From an uncultured Lentibacter sp. (GTDB lineage Bacteria > Pseudomonadota > Alphaproteobacteria > Rhodobacterales > Rhodobacteraceae), in the NCBI GenBank assembly GCA_947497495.1, contig CANMGT010000001.1, positions 124,001-188,000 of the forward strand: a DNA stretch of 64,000 nucleotides, written 5' to 3'. The position numbers were made by a program, and so were the translations under genes. A model generated the notes under the pieces. The model was given only the letters and a program-made list of their open reading frames with translations, was not told the DNA's origin and ran no database searches. Shown piece after piece: positions 37,633 through 47,581 of this stretch (positions are counted from its first letter, which is position 1; each line of letters begins with the position of its first letter).

Positions 37633-38073
37633 ATGCTTACTACATTTATTTCTGTAATTACAGAAATTTATGGATTCCAGATACTTAACGCTAAACAAAA
37701 GACCCGCGCACTATACAATGCTGATTGCCCGATATGTAATTCCGAGATGTGTTCTTACGCCGAATATTCAGCAGACAATACGCTGCCAATCGCATTTGAA
37801 TATCTCAACTCGACTGACCTCTCCGAATGGGGCGTTACCGAAGATGAAGCCTCGCGACTCCTACATGTCATCCATCACGGCAAACTGCACGTCGGATTTG
37901 ATGCCATGCTCGTTTTGTGGGCTGAGATGCCACGTTACCGCTGGCTTGCTCGAGTATGCCGCACCCCCCTTCTGTTTCAACTGCTTGATTGGGGTTACGC
38001 CAATGTCGTGGCACGATTCATCTATTGGCGACACAAACGGCGCGGACGACTTGGCTTGCGCACACCCAAATAG
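37633..38073 (+). CDS. DCC1-like thiol-disulfide oxidoreductase family protein
   Basis: About 146 residues of the DUF393/DCC1 family, thioredoxin-fold redox proteins of unknown substrate. The CPIC active-site pair is in LYNADCPICNSEM. LHVGFDAMLVLWAEMPRYRWLA is the second family segment. The true start is unclear: the frame opens at 37558, ATG 37633 is the last Met before the motif, and neither has a ribosome site. A perfect 20-base palindrome lies inside the N-terminal coding region. Converges on rplQ. Confidence 0.75.
   Translation: MLTTFISVITEIYGFQILNAKQKTRALYNADCPICNSEMCSYAEYSADNTLPIAFEYLNSTDLSEWGVTEDEASRLLHVIHHGKLHVGFDAMLVLWAEMPRYRWLARVCRTPLLFQLLDWGYANVVARFIYWRHKRRGRLGLRTPK
37648..37667. 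promoter_or_regulatory. 20-base perfect palindrome, operator-like
   Basis: ATTTCTGTAA followed directly by its reverse complement. The length, AT-rich centre and location between the protease and DCC1-like genes resemble a binding site for a dimeric regulator. Its regulator is unknown. Confidence 0.5.
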
Positions 38074-38074
38074 G

Positions 38075-38102
38075 AAAAGCCCTGCACCTTTCGGTACAGG
38101 GC
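38075..38102 (-). terminator. Terminator of the alpha operon after rplQ
   Basis: Minus strand: GCCCTGTACC, GAAA tetraloop, GGTGCAGGGC (one U-G pair), then TTTTCC. Arms are at 38079-38088 and 38093-38102, 28 bases after the rplQ stop. Confidence 0.9.
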
Positions 38103-38129
38103 CAAATAACGCTCTCTTGAGCAGTCAAC

Positions 38130-38555
38130 TTATTCTGCGGCGTCTGCAGCTTCTTCAGCAGCAACGCGGGCTTTGTCAGCGAGGCCCTTGGCGTCTACGT
38201 CGCGCTCAACAAACTCGATGATCGCCATTGGCGCCATGTCACCATAGCGGAAGCCCGCTTTCATGATACGCACATAGCCGCCTTGGCGGTCTTTGTAGCG
38301 TGGGCCCAGAACTTCAAAAAGCTTCGCAACGTACATGTCTTGCTTGAGCTGCGCAGCAGCTTGGCGACGGGCGTGCAAATCTCCGCGCTTACCGAGGGTG
38401 ACCAGCTTCTCGATGATCGGACGCAATTCTTTTGCTTTAGGCAATGTTGTTTTGATTTGCTCATGTTCGATGAGCGAGCCTGCCATGTTCGCGAACAGCG
38501 CTTTGCGGTGTTCATGTGTACGGTTCAGGCGGCGGTATCCACGTGCGTGACGCAT
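38130..38555 (-). CDS. rplQ: Ribosomal protein L17
   Basis: Large-subunit protein near the exit tunnel. 141 residues: [20 protein letters not shown] opens as in all L17, and [14 protein letters not shown] is conserved. The Ala/Glu-rich tail ([16 protein letters not shown]) is an alphaproteobacterial extension. Last gene of the alpha segment, 147 bases after rpoA. Confidence 0.98.
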   Translation of the reverse strand: MRHARGYRRLNRTHEHRKALFANMAGSLIEHEQIKTTLPKAKELRPIIEKLVTLGKRGDLHARRQAAAQLKQDMYVAKLFEVLGPRYKDRQGGYVRIMKAGFRYGDMAPMAIIEFVERDVDAKGLADKARVAAEEAADAAE

Positions 38556-38650
38556 ATTTCTTCTCCTAATGTGCCATCTACTGGCGATTTTGCTTTGTCT
38601 GGCCTCTGATGCGTGTCAGCGACTCTCCTTGGGGCCTGGACCCTGACTTC

Positions 38651-38695
38651 CCCGCCAAATGCGGGCATATTCCGGGGCAGACCGTAGCCTGCCCC
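38651..38695 (-). other. Two hairpins between rpoA and rplQ
   Basis: GGGGCAG/CTGCCCC arms at 38674-38680 and 38689-38695, then CCCGC/GCGGG arms at 38651-38665. Neither is followed by a T-tract, so they look like RNA processing or stability structures, or a weak pause, and not terminators. Confidence 0.45.
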
Positions 38696-38702
38696 AAATC
38701 TC

Positions 38703-39719
38703 TTAGAACGAATCTTCGAATTTCTTTGCAAGATCCTCGATATTGTCTGGTGGCCAATCCTCGACGTCCATGCCGAGGTGAAGGCCCATGCCTGACAGCA
38801 CTTCTTTGATCTCGTTGAGAGACTTACGTCCAAAGTTTGGCGTGCGAAGCATTTCGGCTTCTGTCTTCTGAATGAGATCACCGATGTAAACGATGTTGTC
38901 GTTCTTCAGGCAGTTTGCTGAGCGCACTGACAGTTCCAGCTCGTCCACTTTCTTCAGGAGAAGCGGGTTGAACTCGAGACCATCGTCTTCTTCCTGACGA
39001 CCAGCCGCTTCAGGCTCGTCGAAGTTCACGAAGATAGAAAGTTGATCTTGCAGAATGCGCGCCGCGTAAGCGATCGCATCATCCGGTGTGATCGAACCGT
39101 CTGTGTCGATTTTCATCGTCAGCTTGTCATAGTCCAGAACCTGACCTTCGCGTGTTGGCTGCACGTCATACGACACGCGCTTCACAGGTGAGTAGATCGC
39201 ATCGATCGGCATCAGGCCGATAGGCGCATCTTCTGGCTTGTTCTTGTCCGCAGCCACATAGCCTTTGCCGGTGTTGACCGTCAGCTCCATGTAAACATCG
39301 GCGCCTTCGTCAAGGTGGCAAATCACGTGATCACGGTTGAGGATCTCGATACCCGCGCTGTCCGAAATGTCACCAGCCGTGACAACACCTGGGCCTTTTG
39401 CATTGATAGCAACGCGCTTTGGGCCTTCAATGTCCATACGGACGCTGACGCCCTTAAGGTTCAACACGATATCGGTGACGTCTTCACGCACACCGGCAAC
39501 GCTTGAGAACTCGTGCAAAACATTGTCGATCTGAACCGACGTGATGGCAGCGCCTTGCAGCGAGCTCATCAGGATGCGGCGCAAAGCGTTGCCGAGTGTA
39601 AGGCCAAAGCCGCGCTCAAGTGGCTCTGCAATCAACGTCGCTTGGCGCGACGGGTCATTGCCCGGCTTCACGACAAGCTGCGTTGGTTTGATCAGTTCTT
39701 GCCAATTCTTATGGATCAT
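38703..39719 (-). CDS. rpoA: RNA polymerase alpha subunit
   Basis: 338 residues from ATG 39719, which follows GGAGGGA; the frame reaches 39755 without need. N-terminal dimerisation domain ([17 protein letters not shown]) to about 235, linker, and C-terminal DNA-binding domain with [16 protein letters not shown] and [13 protein letters not shown]. Lies between rpsK and rplQ in the standard order. Confidence 0.98.
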   Translation of the reverse strand: MIHKNWQELIKPTQLVVKPGNDPSRQATLIAEPLERGFGLTLGNALRRILMSSLQGAAITSVQIDNVLHEFSSVAGVREDVTDIVLNLKGVSVRMDIEGPKRVAINAKGPGVVTAGDISDSAGIEILNRDHVICHLDEGADVYMELTVNTGKGYVAADKNKPEDAPIGLMPIDAIYSPVKRVSYDVQPTREGQVLDYDKLTMKIDTDGSITPDDAIAYAARILQDQLSIFVNFDEPEAAGRQEEDDGLEFNPLLLKKVDELELSVRSANCLKNDNIVYIGDLIQKTEAEMLRTPNFGRKSLNEIKEVLSGMGLHLGMDVEDWPPDNIEDLAKKFEDSF

Positions 39720-39833
39720 GCGTCCCTCCATTCTTGCGTGTGGCCCCATGTCCAAATGGTCACACGCGCCCGAGGTTTCAAAAAGACGGAATGAGGCCGT
39801 GCAAAACGCACAGCCTCACCCAGCAAACTAAAC

Positions 39834-40223
39834 TTATACCCGACGGCGTTTCGGCGGGCGGCAGCCATTGTGAGCCATTGGCGTCACGTCACGGATAGAT
39901 GTGATGTTCAGACCAAGGGCTGCAAGAGCGCGAAGGGCACTCTCACGGCCAGAACCTGGACCCTGAACTTCAACTTCCAGTGTCTTAACACCGTGCTCTT
40001 GCGCTTTCTTGCCCGCATCTTCCGCAGCCATTTGGGCAGCGTAAGGCGTTGACTTGCGCGAGCCTTTGAAGCCCATCGTGCCAGCTGAAGACCAGGAAAT
40101 CGCGTTGCCTTGAACGTCAGAAATCAGGATCTTTGTGTTGTTGAACGAAGAGTTCACATGCGCAACGCCTGAGGCGATATTCTTGCGCTCTTTTTTCTTA
40201 GTGCGTGTCTTTTCACGTGCCAT
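39834..40223 (-). CDS. rpsK: Ribosomal protein S11
   Basis: 129 residues. [18 protein letters not shown] near 19-36 and the closing [19 protein letters not shown] are conserved. Basic N-terminus. It lies 15 bases after rpsM and 114 before rpoA. Confidence 0.98.
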   Translation of the reverse strand: MAREKTRTKKKERKNIASGVAHVNSSFNNTKILISDVQGNAISWSSAGTMGFKGSRKSTPYAAQMAAEDAGKKAQEHGVKTLEVEVQGPGSGRESALRALAALGLNITSIRDVTPMAHNGCRPPKRRRV

Positions 40224-40238
40224 TGATCAAACCCTCCC

Positions 40239-40607
40239 TTACTTCTTCTTGCCGGCGATTGCTTTCGCCGGGCCTTTACGGGTGCGCGCATTTGTGTGCG
40301 TGCGTTGGCCGCGAACAGGCAGGTTACGACGGTGACGCAGGCCACGGTATGAGCCAAGGTCCATCGCGCGTTTGATGTTCATCGTCACTTCACGGCGAAG
40401 GTCACCTTCAACCATGTAGTTGGCGTCGATGTGCTCGCGAACAGCCAAAACTTCGGCGTCTGACAGCTCGTTTACACGGCGTGCAGCATCGATGCCTACG
40501 GCTTCGCAGATTGCTTGAGCAGAGGTGGTACCAATGCCAGTGATATATGTGAGGGCGATCGGGACCCGTTTGTGGGTCGGGATGTTAACGCCGGCGATAC
40601 GTGCCAA
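40239..40607 (-). CDS. rpsM: Ribosomal protein S13, TTG start
   Basis: 122 residues starting at a TTG (40607-40605): the family start [14 protein letters not shown] appears as TTG-GCA-CGT, with AAGGA about nine bases upstream and no ATG or GTG at the right place. The open frame continues upstream to 40793 but those residues are not S13. [20 protein letters not shown] is conserved at the C-terminal end. Confidence 0.96.
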   Translation of the reverse strand: MARIAGVNIPTHKRVPIALTYITGIGTTSAQAICEAVGIDAARRVNELSDAEVLAVREHIDANYMVEGDLRREVTMNIKRAMDLGSYRGLRHRRNLPVRGQRTHTNARTRKGPAKAIAGKKK

Positions 40608-40789
40608 GTGTCTTATTCCTTTTCGTTGCGGTTCCGTGATTTCAGAACCTTTTTTCACAACGTAAGCCCGAGGCGTTTTCGCTTCGGGCCGCAGCTGAAT
40701 TCTATGATCTTGATGCGCTTCGGGGGCGACCCGAGCAGAATCAATAACTCTTGCGAGATAGGGCGTGGTAGGGGCATTTGGCTGGCCCG

Positions 40790-41536
40790 TCAAGTGCGCG
40801 GAGCCAGATCACCCCAACTATATCCAAAACGGTCAAAATCTTCGCCAAAAATGCCGTCGATCAACCGCTTCTGGCGTGTCGTAAAATTGTCTTTCGGCGC
40901 CTTTGTCGAGTTGAGCATATCCAGTTTGGCTTCCGGCCCAACAGGAAGTTTACGCAACAACGCCTTGTGAATTTGAGGCCAGTCGTCTTGAAGCGTTTCC
41001 ATTTTGTAAATCTGCAAACGCGGGTCACGAAGCCCATAATGAAGCCAGGTCGCTTGCGGCTTGAAATGCCCGTCTATCGCCCAAGGCGAAGCTGTGCTCA
41101 GGATTTCCAGAAACTCGTCAAAGCTTGACGACTTGGCAATCCCCAGACGCGCGGCATGGCCAAAGCGTGGCTTGAATCGGCCGATTTTGTTACTGTAGGC
41201 GCTCAATATACGCGTCGCCGGATGGCGCACAACCGTAAAGACATATGCGTTTTCCACCGCGTCACTCAACGCCGCGTTAAGGCCGCGCACATCAAGGCGA
41301 GTGTCCCGGTGGACGCGGCGCACGTCCTCCTTTTGAAGGCCATAACACGGCAAAAGAGCTGTCCTGATCGATGTGTTCGCCGCCTTAGGAACCGGAATAT
41401 AAAGCGCATCCGGCTTGTCTGCATTTCCCAAAGCAAGCGCTTGTGCATCTTTGGGGTCAATCTCACCATCGCCAACTTTGCGGGCCCAACGATCAAGCGT
41501 CAAAGACCTGCGATGTCGACGAAACGCGCGCATCAT
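40790..41536 (-). CDS. Sulfotransferase family protein
   Basis: 248-residue protein of the sulfotransferase family 2 group, which transfers sulfate from PAPS. The 5'-phosphosulfate loop is PKAANTS at about 50-56 and the 3'-phosphate segment is [16 protein letters not shown] near 102-117 (R104 and Ser112). No signal peptide or membrane anchor is seen, so it would act in the cytosol or at the membrane face. The acceptor is unknown. It lies between adk and rpsM, three bases after adk, 182 before rpsM. Confidence 0.82.
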   Translation of the reverse strand: MMRAFRRHRRSLTLDRWARKVGDGEIDPKDAQALALGNADKPDALYIPVPKAANTSIRTALLPCYGLQKEDVRRVHRDTRLDVRGLNAALSDAVENAYVFTVVRHPATRILSAYSNKIGRFKPRFGHAARLGIAKSSSFDEFLEILSTASPWAIDGHFKPQATWLHYGLRDPRLQIYKMETLQDDWPQIHKALLRKLPVGPEAKLDMLNSTKAPKDNFTTRQKRLIDGIFGEDFDRFGYSWGDLAPRT

Positions 41537-41539
41537 GGC

Positions 41540-42181
41540 TTATCCGAGCGCCTTCGCGATCGACGCTTTCACATCGGCGATCTCGCCAAGCCCGTTAACC
41601 GAGCGAAGCCCGCCTTTGGCGTAGTAATAGCCAAGCAACGGAGATGTCTTTTTATAGTATTCCATCAGGCGTTGCTTGAGGCTGTCTTCGTTGTCATCCG
41701 CGCGGCGCTTCACGTCGTCACTTCCGCAATTGGAGCACTTACCGTCTGCTGGCCACGGCTTGGTGAGATCGTTGAAAACCTCACCACAATTGCCGCAAGT
41801 CGAGCGCGCAGTAATGCGCTGCACGAGAGCTTCGTCATCAACGCGCATTTCAACGACTGCATCAAGGCTTTCGCCCTGCTCATCCAAAAGCTCGGCCAAC
41901 GCGTCAGCCTGTGCCAAAGTGCGCGGGAAGCCATCAAAAATGAAACCTCCCTGCTTATCGCCCTGCAGTTTTTCACGGATCAGGCCTATGACGATCTCGT
42001 CAGTGACAAGCTCGCCACGCGCCATGACGTCAGCCACAACTTTTCCCATCTCGGTACCGCTATCCTTGGCTTCGCGCAGCATATCGCCCGTCGAAAGCTG
42101 GATCATATTACGCTCTTCAACAAGCGTACGTGCTTGGGTGCCTTTTCCGGCTCCCGGTGGTCCGAGAAGGATAATGTTCAT
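41540..42181 (-). CDS. adk: Adenylate kinase
   Basis: Interconverts AMP, ADP and ATP. 213 residues: P-loop [10 protein letters not shown] at 7-16, DGFPRTLAQ near 83-91, and a zinc-finger LID with C129, C132, C149 and C152. The Cys4 LID is typical of Rhodobacterales enzymes. Overlaps secY by four bases. Confidence 0.97.
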   Translation of the reverse strand: MNIILLGPPGAGKGTQARTLVEERNMIQLSTGDMLREAKDSGTEMGKVVADVMARGELVTDEIVIGLIREKLQGDKQGGFIFDGFPRTLAQADALAELLDEQGESLDAVVEMRVDDEALVQRITARSTCGNCGEVFNDLTKPWPADGKCSNCGSDDVKRRADDNEDSLKQRLMEYYKKTSPLLGYYYAKGGLRSVNGLGEIADVKASIAKALG

Positions 42182-43548
42182 CGACGCGTCACTCCCTTAC
42201 GCTTACGTTTACGGCCCTTGCCTGACAGCTGAGACTTCTCGATCAGCCCTTCATATTGGTGCGCCAAAAGATGGCTCTGAACTTGCTGGATCGTATCCAT
42301 CGTCACCGAAACCACGATAAGCACAGAGGTGCCGCCAAAGTAGAACGGAATAGACAGTTGCCCGCGCAGAACTTCCGGAAGCAAGCAAACTGCCGCCAGA
42401 TACAGCGAGCCGAGGACAAGAACGCGGTTTACAACATACTCAAGGTATTCAGCTGTCTTCTTGCCGGGACGAATGCCGGGTACAAAGCCGCTTTGGTTCT
42501 TGAGGTTGTCTGCAACCTCGTCAGGCTTAAAGCTTACGTTAAACGTGTAGAAATACGCGAAGAACACGATCATCGACACAAAGAACAACAGGTACAACGG
42601 TTGGCCCGGGCCAAAGTTGGCAAGCAACCAAGACATCACAGGGCCCGACGAGGCGCCTGTGCTAAACGTGCTGATCGTTGTCGGCAGCAACAAAAGCGAG
42701 CTTGCGAAAATGGCAGGGATAACACCGGCTGGATTCACCTTGACAGGTAAGTGGCTTGAGCCGCCATCATACATCTTCATACCAACCTGACGGCGGGGAT
42801 ACTGGATGTGGATCTTGCGCAGCGCGCGCTCCATAAAGACAACAAACATGATAACCGCGATCATCATCACCATGACACCGATGATAACTGCCGGGCCAAT
42901 CGCACCAGAGCGACCTTGGCTAAAGAACTGCGCCATAGCGGCAGGAACTTCGGCTATGATGCCAACAAAAATGATCAGCGAAATGCCGTTGCCGATGCCG
43001 CGCGCTGTGATCTGCTCACCAAGCCACATCAAGAACATCGTGCCGCCGATCAGCGTGACCATGCAGCTCGACACGAAAAACCAGTAAGGCAGATCAGGTT
43101 GCACCAGTTCACCGCTGAAGATACTTACTGCAAGGCCGTAAGACTGCAATGTCGCCAGCGCCACGGTGCCATAGCGCGTATATTGGTTGATCTTCTTGCG
43201 CCCTGAGTCGCCTTCTTTCTTGAGTTGCTCAAGCGAAGGCACCATCGAAGTCAAAAGTTGGACAATAATAGATGCCGAAATGTAAGGCATAATGCCCAGA
43301 GCAAAAATGCCCATCCGGCCAAGCGCGCCACCAGTGAACATTGACACCATGCCGCCAATGCCCTGCCCCGCGTTTTCCATGAACTCGCGCAGAGCGGCCC
43401 CGTCGATACCGGGCACGGGAATAAACGTCCCAAGGCGGTAAACGATAAGCAAACCAAGCGTGAAAAGAATGCGTGAACGAAGGTCAGAGGCTTTCGCCAA
43501 GGCAGCCCAACTCGTGTTGGCGGCCATTTGTTCTGCGGCAGATACCAT
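42178..43548 (-). CDS. secY: Protein translocase subunit SecY
   Basis: Channel subunit of the Sec translocon. 456 residues with ten transmembrane helices; [13 protein letters not shown] and the TM7-8 region are clear. The N-terminal segment [20 protein letters not shown] carries the usual lead into helix 1. A basic tail ([15 protein letters not shown]) follows. Lies between rplO and adk. Confidence 0.97.
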   Translation of the reverse strand: MVSAAEQMAANTSWAALAKASDLRSRILFTLGLLIVYRLGTFIPVPGIDGAALREFMENAGQGIGGMVSMFTGGALGRMGIFALGIMPYISASIIVQLLTSMVPSLEQLKKEGDSGRKKINQYTRYGTVALATLQSYGLAVSIFSGELVQPDLPYWFFVSSCMVTLIGGTMFLMWLGEQITARGIGNGISLIIFVGIIAEVPAAMAQFFSQGRSGAIGPAVIIGVMVMMIAVIMFVVFMERALRKIHIQYPRRQVGMKMYDGGSSHLPVKVNPAGVIPAIFASSLLLLPTTISTFSTGASSGPVMSWLLANFGPGQPLYLLFFVSMIVFFAYFYTFNVSFKPDEVADNLKNQSGFVPGIRPGKKTAEYLEYVVNRVLVLGSLYLAAVCLLPEVLRGQLSIPFYFGGTSVLIVVSVTMDTIQQVQSHLLAHQYEGLIEKSQLSGKGRKRKRKGVTRR

Positions 43549-43659
43549 GAAGGGTCTCTCTTATACATGAACGCCGCCAGAGCGTTTCCCAGCTCAGGCG
43601 GCGTTTTGAGGAAAACTTGTTAAGAGTATGTAAGGGGCCAAAGCGCCCCCGACAACCTC

Positions 43660-44133
43660 TTATTCAGCCGCTACCGCAGCCGTTACCTTGAGTGAGCCGC
43701 CTGCTTTTTCGACAGCTTCAACCGCAGCTTTCGACGCGCCTGTCACTTCGAGGTTCAGCTTGGCAGTAATCTCGCCCTTGGCAAGAACGCGCACACCGTC
43801 GAGCTTGCGGCGCACAAGGCCACTCGCGATCAGCGCGTCTTCAGTGATGGCTGCTTTGGCATCAAGCTTTTTCTCATCAACAAATTTCTGAATGAGGCCA
43901 AGGTTGATAACAGCGAATTTCTTGCGGTTTGGCTTGGTGAAGCCACGCTTTGGAAGGCGTTGGTAGAGGGGCATTTGCCCGCCTTCGTAGCCATTGATCG
44001 CCACACCTGAGCGTGACTTTTGGCCTTTGATACCACGGCCAGCCATTTTACCAGTTCCTGAGCCTGGGCCACGGCCAACGCGTTTACGGGGTTTTGTTGC
44101 GCCTGGATTGTCGCGCAGTTCATGTAGTTTCAT
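43660..44133 (-). CDS. rplO: Ribosomal protein L15
   Basis: 157 residues: [22 protein letters not shown], then [12 protein letters not shown], the glycine- and basic-rich N-terminal half typical of L15. In the standard spc order rpmD would lie directly upstream, but here a helicase and a small membrane protein intervene, so rplO begins its own transcript. Confidence 0.98.
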   Translation of the reverse strand: MKLHELRDNPGATKPRKRVGRGPGSGTGKMAGRGIKGQKSRSGVAINGYEGGQMPLYQRLPKRGFTKPNRKKFAVINLGLIQKFVDEKKLDAKAAITEDALIASGLVRRKLDGVRVLAKGEITAKLNLEVTGASKAAVEAVEKAGGSLKVTAAVAAE

Positions 44134-44542
44134 GTCGCTTCTCCTTGCCGGAAGCGCCCCCGAAGCGGAATTGGGCGAACACGGCTTTTCTTGGTTATGA
44201 TTCTGCAGCCCTTATTGGCCACTCGCGGCGTATAATACCAAGCGTGCTCTCATGCAAGCACCACAACACTTCATTCATGTCAGCAGTGTTGACTTTCCCC
44301 GCTTTGTCCCCCATATGCTCGTTATTCGCATGATCTGCCGCGTGAGCAGACGCAGGGCAAAAGCCCGCATGCCGATACTTCCAACCAGTTCCCATTTCAC
44401 GCGGGGGGCTTTCGCCTGAGGCGGTCGGCTGCAATTCGGCATCCGGTGGTATCTCGGCGTAACCCAAGCGTAACGCGCGGCCCGTCTAAGGGTATCCGCG
44501 CCTATGCCAGCGCATTTTGCGCGCACTAAAAGGATATCCACT
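44134..44542. other. Intergenic region between rplO and rhlE
   Basis: About 410 bases. A minus-strand 90-codon frame (44195-44467) is present but has no ribosome site or family match. The region must hold the promoter for rplO-secY-adk-rpsM-rpsK-rpoA-rplQ and the divergent promoter for the helicase. Confidence 0.5.
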
Positions 44543-45850
44543 TTGGATTTTGACATGCTGGGCCTTCCCGCCCGCCTTTCCACCAACCTCACCGAGCTTG
44601 GCATCACCGAACCGACACCTATCCAGAAAAAAGCCATCCCTCTGGCGATGGAGGGCCGCGACGTACTCGGCCTTGCCCAAACCGGCACAGGCAAAACAGC
44701 GGCCTTCGCCCTGCCCATGCTAATCGCTTTGATGCGGATGGAGGGCAAACCAGCGCCCAAATCTGTCCGCGCCCTCGTGCTTGCGCCAACCCGCGAGCTC
44801 GCCAAGCAAATTCAGGAAGCCATCCGTGACTTCGCGGCAGGCACATCTGTGCGCACCAACCTTGTGATCGGTGGCGCATCGCTTAACGCTCAGGCCAACC
44901 GCCTTGAGCGCGGCACTGACATCCTGATCGCCACACCGGGCCGGTTGATCGACTTGCTCGAGCGTAAGGCCGTGCGCCTAAACGAAGCGCACTACCTTGT
45001 GCTCGATGAAGCCGACCAGATGCTTGACCTTGGTTTCATCCATGCTCTGCGCCAGATCGCGCCTTTGCTGCCAAAAGAACGCCAAACAATGCTGTTCTCG
45101 GCGACGATGCCGAAGAAGATGAACGAGCTGGCCGACAGCTACCTCAAAAACCCTGTGCGTATCGAAACAGCTCCTCCCGGCAAACCTGCCGAGAAGATCG
45201 ACCAATCGGTGCACTTCATCGCTCAAGCCGCAAAGCAAGACCTTTTGATCGAGCACCTTGGCGAACACCCAGACGAGGCTGCGCTCGTTTTCGGGCGCAC
45301 GAAGCACGGCTGCGAGAAGCTCAAGAAACGGCTTGAAGCCGCCGGCTTTGCCGCTGACTCTATCCATGGCAACAAAAGCCAGGGCCAGCGCGAACGGGCG
45401 ATCAATGCCTTCAAAGACGGCAAAGTGAAAGTGCTTGTCGCCACTGACGTCGCAGCCCGCGGGATCGACATCCCTGGTGTGCGCTTCGTCTACAACTACG
45501 AGCTGCCGAACGTGCCTGACAACTATGTGCACCGCATCGGCCGCACGGCCCGCGCAGGGCGCGACGGCTCGGCCATCGCCTACTGCTCCCCCGAGGAAAT
45601 GGGTGATCTGAAGGAAATCCAGAAGGTCATGAAGCGCAGCATTCCCGTCGCTGGCCCTGCTTCTTGGGCAACCGCCGAGATGATCGACGGTGCGCCGAAA
45701 AGCAAAAACGGCGGTCGCGGTGGCGGCGGCAAGGGCGGCGGCGGCGGTCGTGGCCGCGGTGGCCCACGTCGCAGCGGCGGCGGCGGGGCAGGCCCCAAGC
45801 CCGCAGGCTCAGGCCGCCCCAAGCGCAACCGTCGCGGTAAAGCAGCTTAA
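44543..45850 (+). CDS. rhlE: DEAD-box RNA helicase, RhlE-like, with glycine-rich tail
   Basis: About 435-residue RNA helicase, start TTG 44543 with AAAGGA upstream (MDFDMLGLPARL). Q motif TPIQ, Walker A AQTGTGKT, DEAD, SAT, HRIGRTARAGRDG are all present. The last 60 residues are Gly/Arg-rich, typical of RhlE and able to bind RNA. It lies opposite to the ribosomal genes between rpmD and rplO. Alternative ATG 44504 lacks a ribosome site. Confidence 0.93.
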   Translation: MDFDMLGLPARLSTNLTELGITEPTPIQKKAIPLAMEGRDVLGLAQTGTGKTAAFALPMLIALMRMEGKPAPKSVRALVLAPTRELAKQIQEAIRDFAAGTSVRTNLVIGGASLNAQANRLERGTDILIATPGRLIDLLERKAVRLNEAHYLVLDEADQMLDLGFIHALRQIAPLLPKERQTMLFSATMPKKMNELADSYLKNPVRIETAPPGKPAEKIDQSVHFIAQAAKQDLLIEHLGEHPDEAALVFGRTKHGCEKLKKRLEAAGFAADSIHGNKSQGQRERAINAFKDGKVKVLVATDVAARGIDIPGVRFVYNYELPNVPDNYVHRIGRTARAGRDGSAIAYCSPEEMGDLKEIQKVMKRSIPVAGPASWATAEMIDGAPKSKNGGRGGGGKGGGGGRGRGGPRRSGGGGAGPKPAGSGRPKRNRRGKAA

Positions 45851-45862
45851 TCAGTCATTTTC

Positions 45863-45890
45863 AGGGGCGGTCATTTGATCGCCCCTTTTC
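45863..45890 (+). terminator. Terminator after rhlE
   Basis: Ten-base arms AGGGGCGGTC / GATCGCCCCT (one wobble, loop ATTT) at 45863-45872 and 45877-45886, then TTTTC. The reverse orientation also lies just behind the convergent small membrane-protein gene. Confidence 0.85.
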
Positions 45891-45892
45891 AT

Positions 45893-46225
45893 TCACCAAG
45901 GAATAAGCTTGTTTCGAGATGCTTCTCGGCACCGCTTGTTTGCATTGTTGAGGGTCATCGCGACCATGCCTGCAAGGAAGGTTAGAAGCACCAGCTTCTC
46001 CACACCAAGCATCACATTATATGATGCCTCCGAGACAGCATGATACGTACCATGACCGCCGATGAAATATACGCCACCTTCGTACTTTCCGTTGAGGGCA
46101 GTCAGGCCCTTGAAGGCCACCATGGAGATCACACCTGCGCCTACAAATGTCAGCCAGGAAATGAAAAACATGCGCCGTAGAAAACAACACAGATCACAAA
46201 TCGGTTTTTCTTCGTTCTCCGGCAT
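45893..46225 (-). CDS. Small membrane protein of unknown function
   Basis: 110 residues from ATG 46225 (GGAGGAA site). Cys-rich N-terminus (MPENEEKPICDLCCFLRRM), one hydrophobic helix at about 22-40, a periplasmic-looking loop with GGHGTYHAVSEA near 57-68, and a second helix near 77-95. No family recognised. It lies after rpmD in the same direction but beyond the terminator. Confidence 0.7.
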   Translation of the reverse strand: MPENEEKPICDLCCFLRRMFFISWLTFVGAGVISMVAFKGLTALNGKYEGGVYFIGGHGTYHAVSEASYNVMLGVEKLVLLTFLAGMVAMTLNNANKRCREASRNKLIPW

Positions 46226-46276
46226 GACTTTCCTCCGAAAATTCACCTGGTGCGCTTAGCATCCACTCACCAAAAG

Positions 46277-46306
46277 AAAAACGCCCCCGAATTTCTCCGA
46301 GGGCGT
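46277..46306 (-). terminator. Terminator after rpmD
   Basis: Nine-base arms with one wobble at 46281-46289 and 46298-46306, followed on the minus strand by TTTTTCTTTT. It is 26 bases after the rpmD stop and ends the rpmC-rpmD transcript. Confidence 0.85.
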
Positions 46307-46331
46307 CTCAAAAGTCACGAAGGTAAGGCGC

Positions 46332-46520
46332 TTAGCCCTTCTCTTCGATGATCTCCACCATGTGTGAGATCTTGTTGACCATGCCACGCACGGAAGGTGT
46401 GTCTTCCAGCTCGCGTGTTTTGTGCATTTTGTTGAGGCCGAGGCCGATCAGCGTTTGACGCTGTTTGGCGGGGCGACGGATCGGTGAGCCGATCTGTTTT
46501 ACAACGATAGTTTTAGCCAT
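46332..46520 (-). CDS. rpmD: Ribosomal protein L30
   Basis: 62 residues: [21 protein letters not shown] and [20 protein letters not shown] are the L30 core. Last gene of the rpmC-rpmD segment; 12 bases after rpsE. Confidence 0.97.
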   Translation of the reverse strand: MAKTIVVKQIGSPIRRPAKQRQTLIGLGLNKMHKTRELEDTPSVRGMVNKISHMVEIIEEKG

Positions 46521-46531
46521 TGTGTCTCTCC

Positions 46532-47101
46532 TTACGCGTCTGCGTCTGCGGCTTCAGCGGCTGGTGCATCTTTGTGGAAAAGATCAGCTACTTTTTTGCC
46601 GCGGCGTTGAGCAACCATACGTGGGCTCTGCTGGTGTTGCAGGCCATCGATCGTTGCGTGGATCATTGCGTAGGGGTTTTGTGAACCCGTTGATTTCGCA
46701 ACAACGTCTTGAACGCCGAGCATCTCGAAAACGGCACGCATCGGGCCACCGGCAATGATGCCAGTACCTTGTGGAGCTGTGCGCATTGTTACTTTGCCGG
46801 CACCGGCGTGGCCTTGGCCATCGTGGTGCAGCGTGCGGCCTTCTTTGAGGGCAACGCGGATCATCTTGCGCTTGGCGGCTTCTGTCGCCTTGCGGATCGC
46901 TTCAGGCACTTCTTTGGCTTTACCTTTGCCAAAGCCTACGCGGCCTTTTTGGTCGCCAACGACGACGAGGGCTGCGAAGCCAAAGCGCTTACCACCCTTA
47001 ACGGTTTTCGATACGCGGTTGATCGCGACAAGGCGGTCCGCAAATTCTGGTGTTTCATCACGGTCGCGGCGCGGGCCGCGGCGGTTTTCACGTTCTGCCA
47101 T
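46532..47101 (-). CDS. rpsE: Ribosomal protein S5
   Basis: 189 residues from ATG 47101 with AAGGA upstream. [19 protein letters not shown] and [13 protein letters not shown] are conserved, as is the C-terminal [19 protein letters not shown]. An ATG 15 bases further upstream is unnecessary. Ala-rich tail. Confidence 0.98.
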   Translation of the reverse strand: MAERENRRGPRRDRDETPEFADRLVAINRVSKTVKGGKRFGFAALVVVGDQKGRVGFGKGKAKEVPEAIRKATEAAKRKMIRVALKEGRTLHHDGQGHAGAGKVTMRTAPQGTGIIAGGPMRAVFEMLGVQDVVAKSTGSQNPYAMIHATIDGLQHQQSPRMVAQRRGKKVADLFHKDAPAAEAADADA

Positions 47102-47221
47102 GGGGCATTCCTTCAATGGTGACGCGCTGAGCGCCTGATTGGGTCAATCCTGGTGCCGAGCGTATTACTATGCGGGGCCCGGATCATCGGAGGGGCGCAT
47201 GAAACGCCCCTCACAAGTCAT

Positions 47222-47581
47222 TTAGATTTTCAAGCCACCTTCACGCGCAGCTTCGGCCAAGGCCTTGACTTTGCCGTGAAAGAGGAAGCCGCCGCGGTCG
47301 AAGTATGCTTCTTCCACGCCTGCTTTTTTCGCACGTTCGGCGATCGCCGCGCCAACTTTCGTTGCCGCTTCGACGTTGTTCTTGCCGACAACACCAAGCG
47401 CTTTTTCGAGCGTCGATGCTGAAGCGAGAGTCACGCCATTCACATCGTCGATCAGCTGCGCGCTGATGTTTTTGTTTGAGCGATGTACTGAAAGGCGCAT
47501 TTTGCCGCTGTTTACTTTGCGAAGTTTGTTCCGGACGCGCATGCGACGCTTCAGAAACAATGTGCGTTTTGAATTTGCCAT
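47222..47581 (-). CDS. rplR: Ribosomal protein L18
   Basis: 119 residues binding 5S r[22 protein letters not shown] and [24 protein letters not shown] are conserved. Its start shares one base with the rplF stop (TAATG). Confidence 0.98.
   Translation of the reverse strand: MANSKRTLFLKRRMRVRNKLRKVNSGKMRLSVHRSNKNISAQLIDDVNGVTLASASTLEKALGVVGKNNVEAATKVGAAIAERAKKAGVEEAYFDRGGFLFHGKVKALAEAAREGGLKI

Noticed and set aside
41156..42232. 358-codon plus-strand frame
   Set aside because: It lies antisense to the sulfotransferase, adk and the end of secY, all of which are certain or well supported.
44195..44467. 90-codon minus-strand frame between rplO and rhlE
   Set aside because: No ribosome site, no recognised family, and the amino-acid composition looks random; kept as intergenic.
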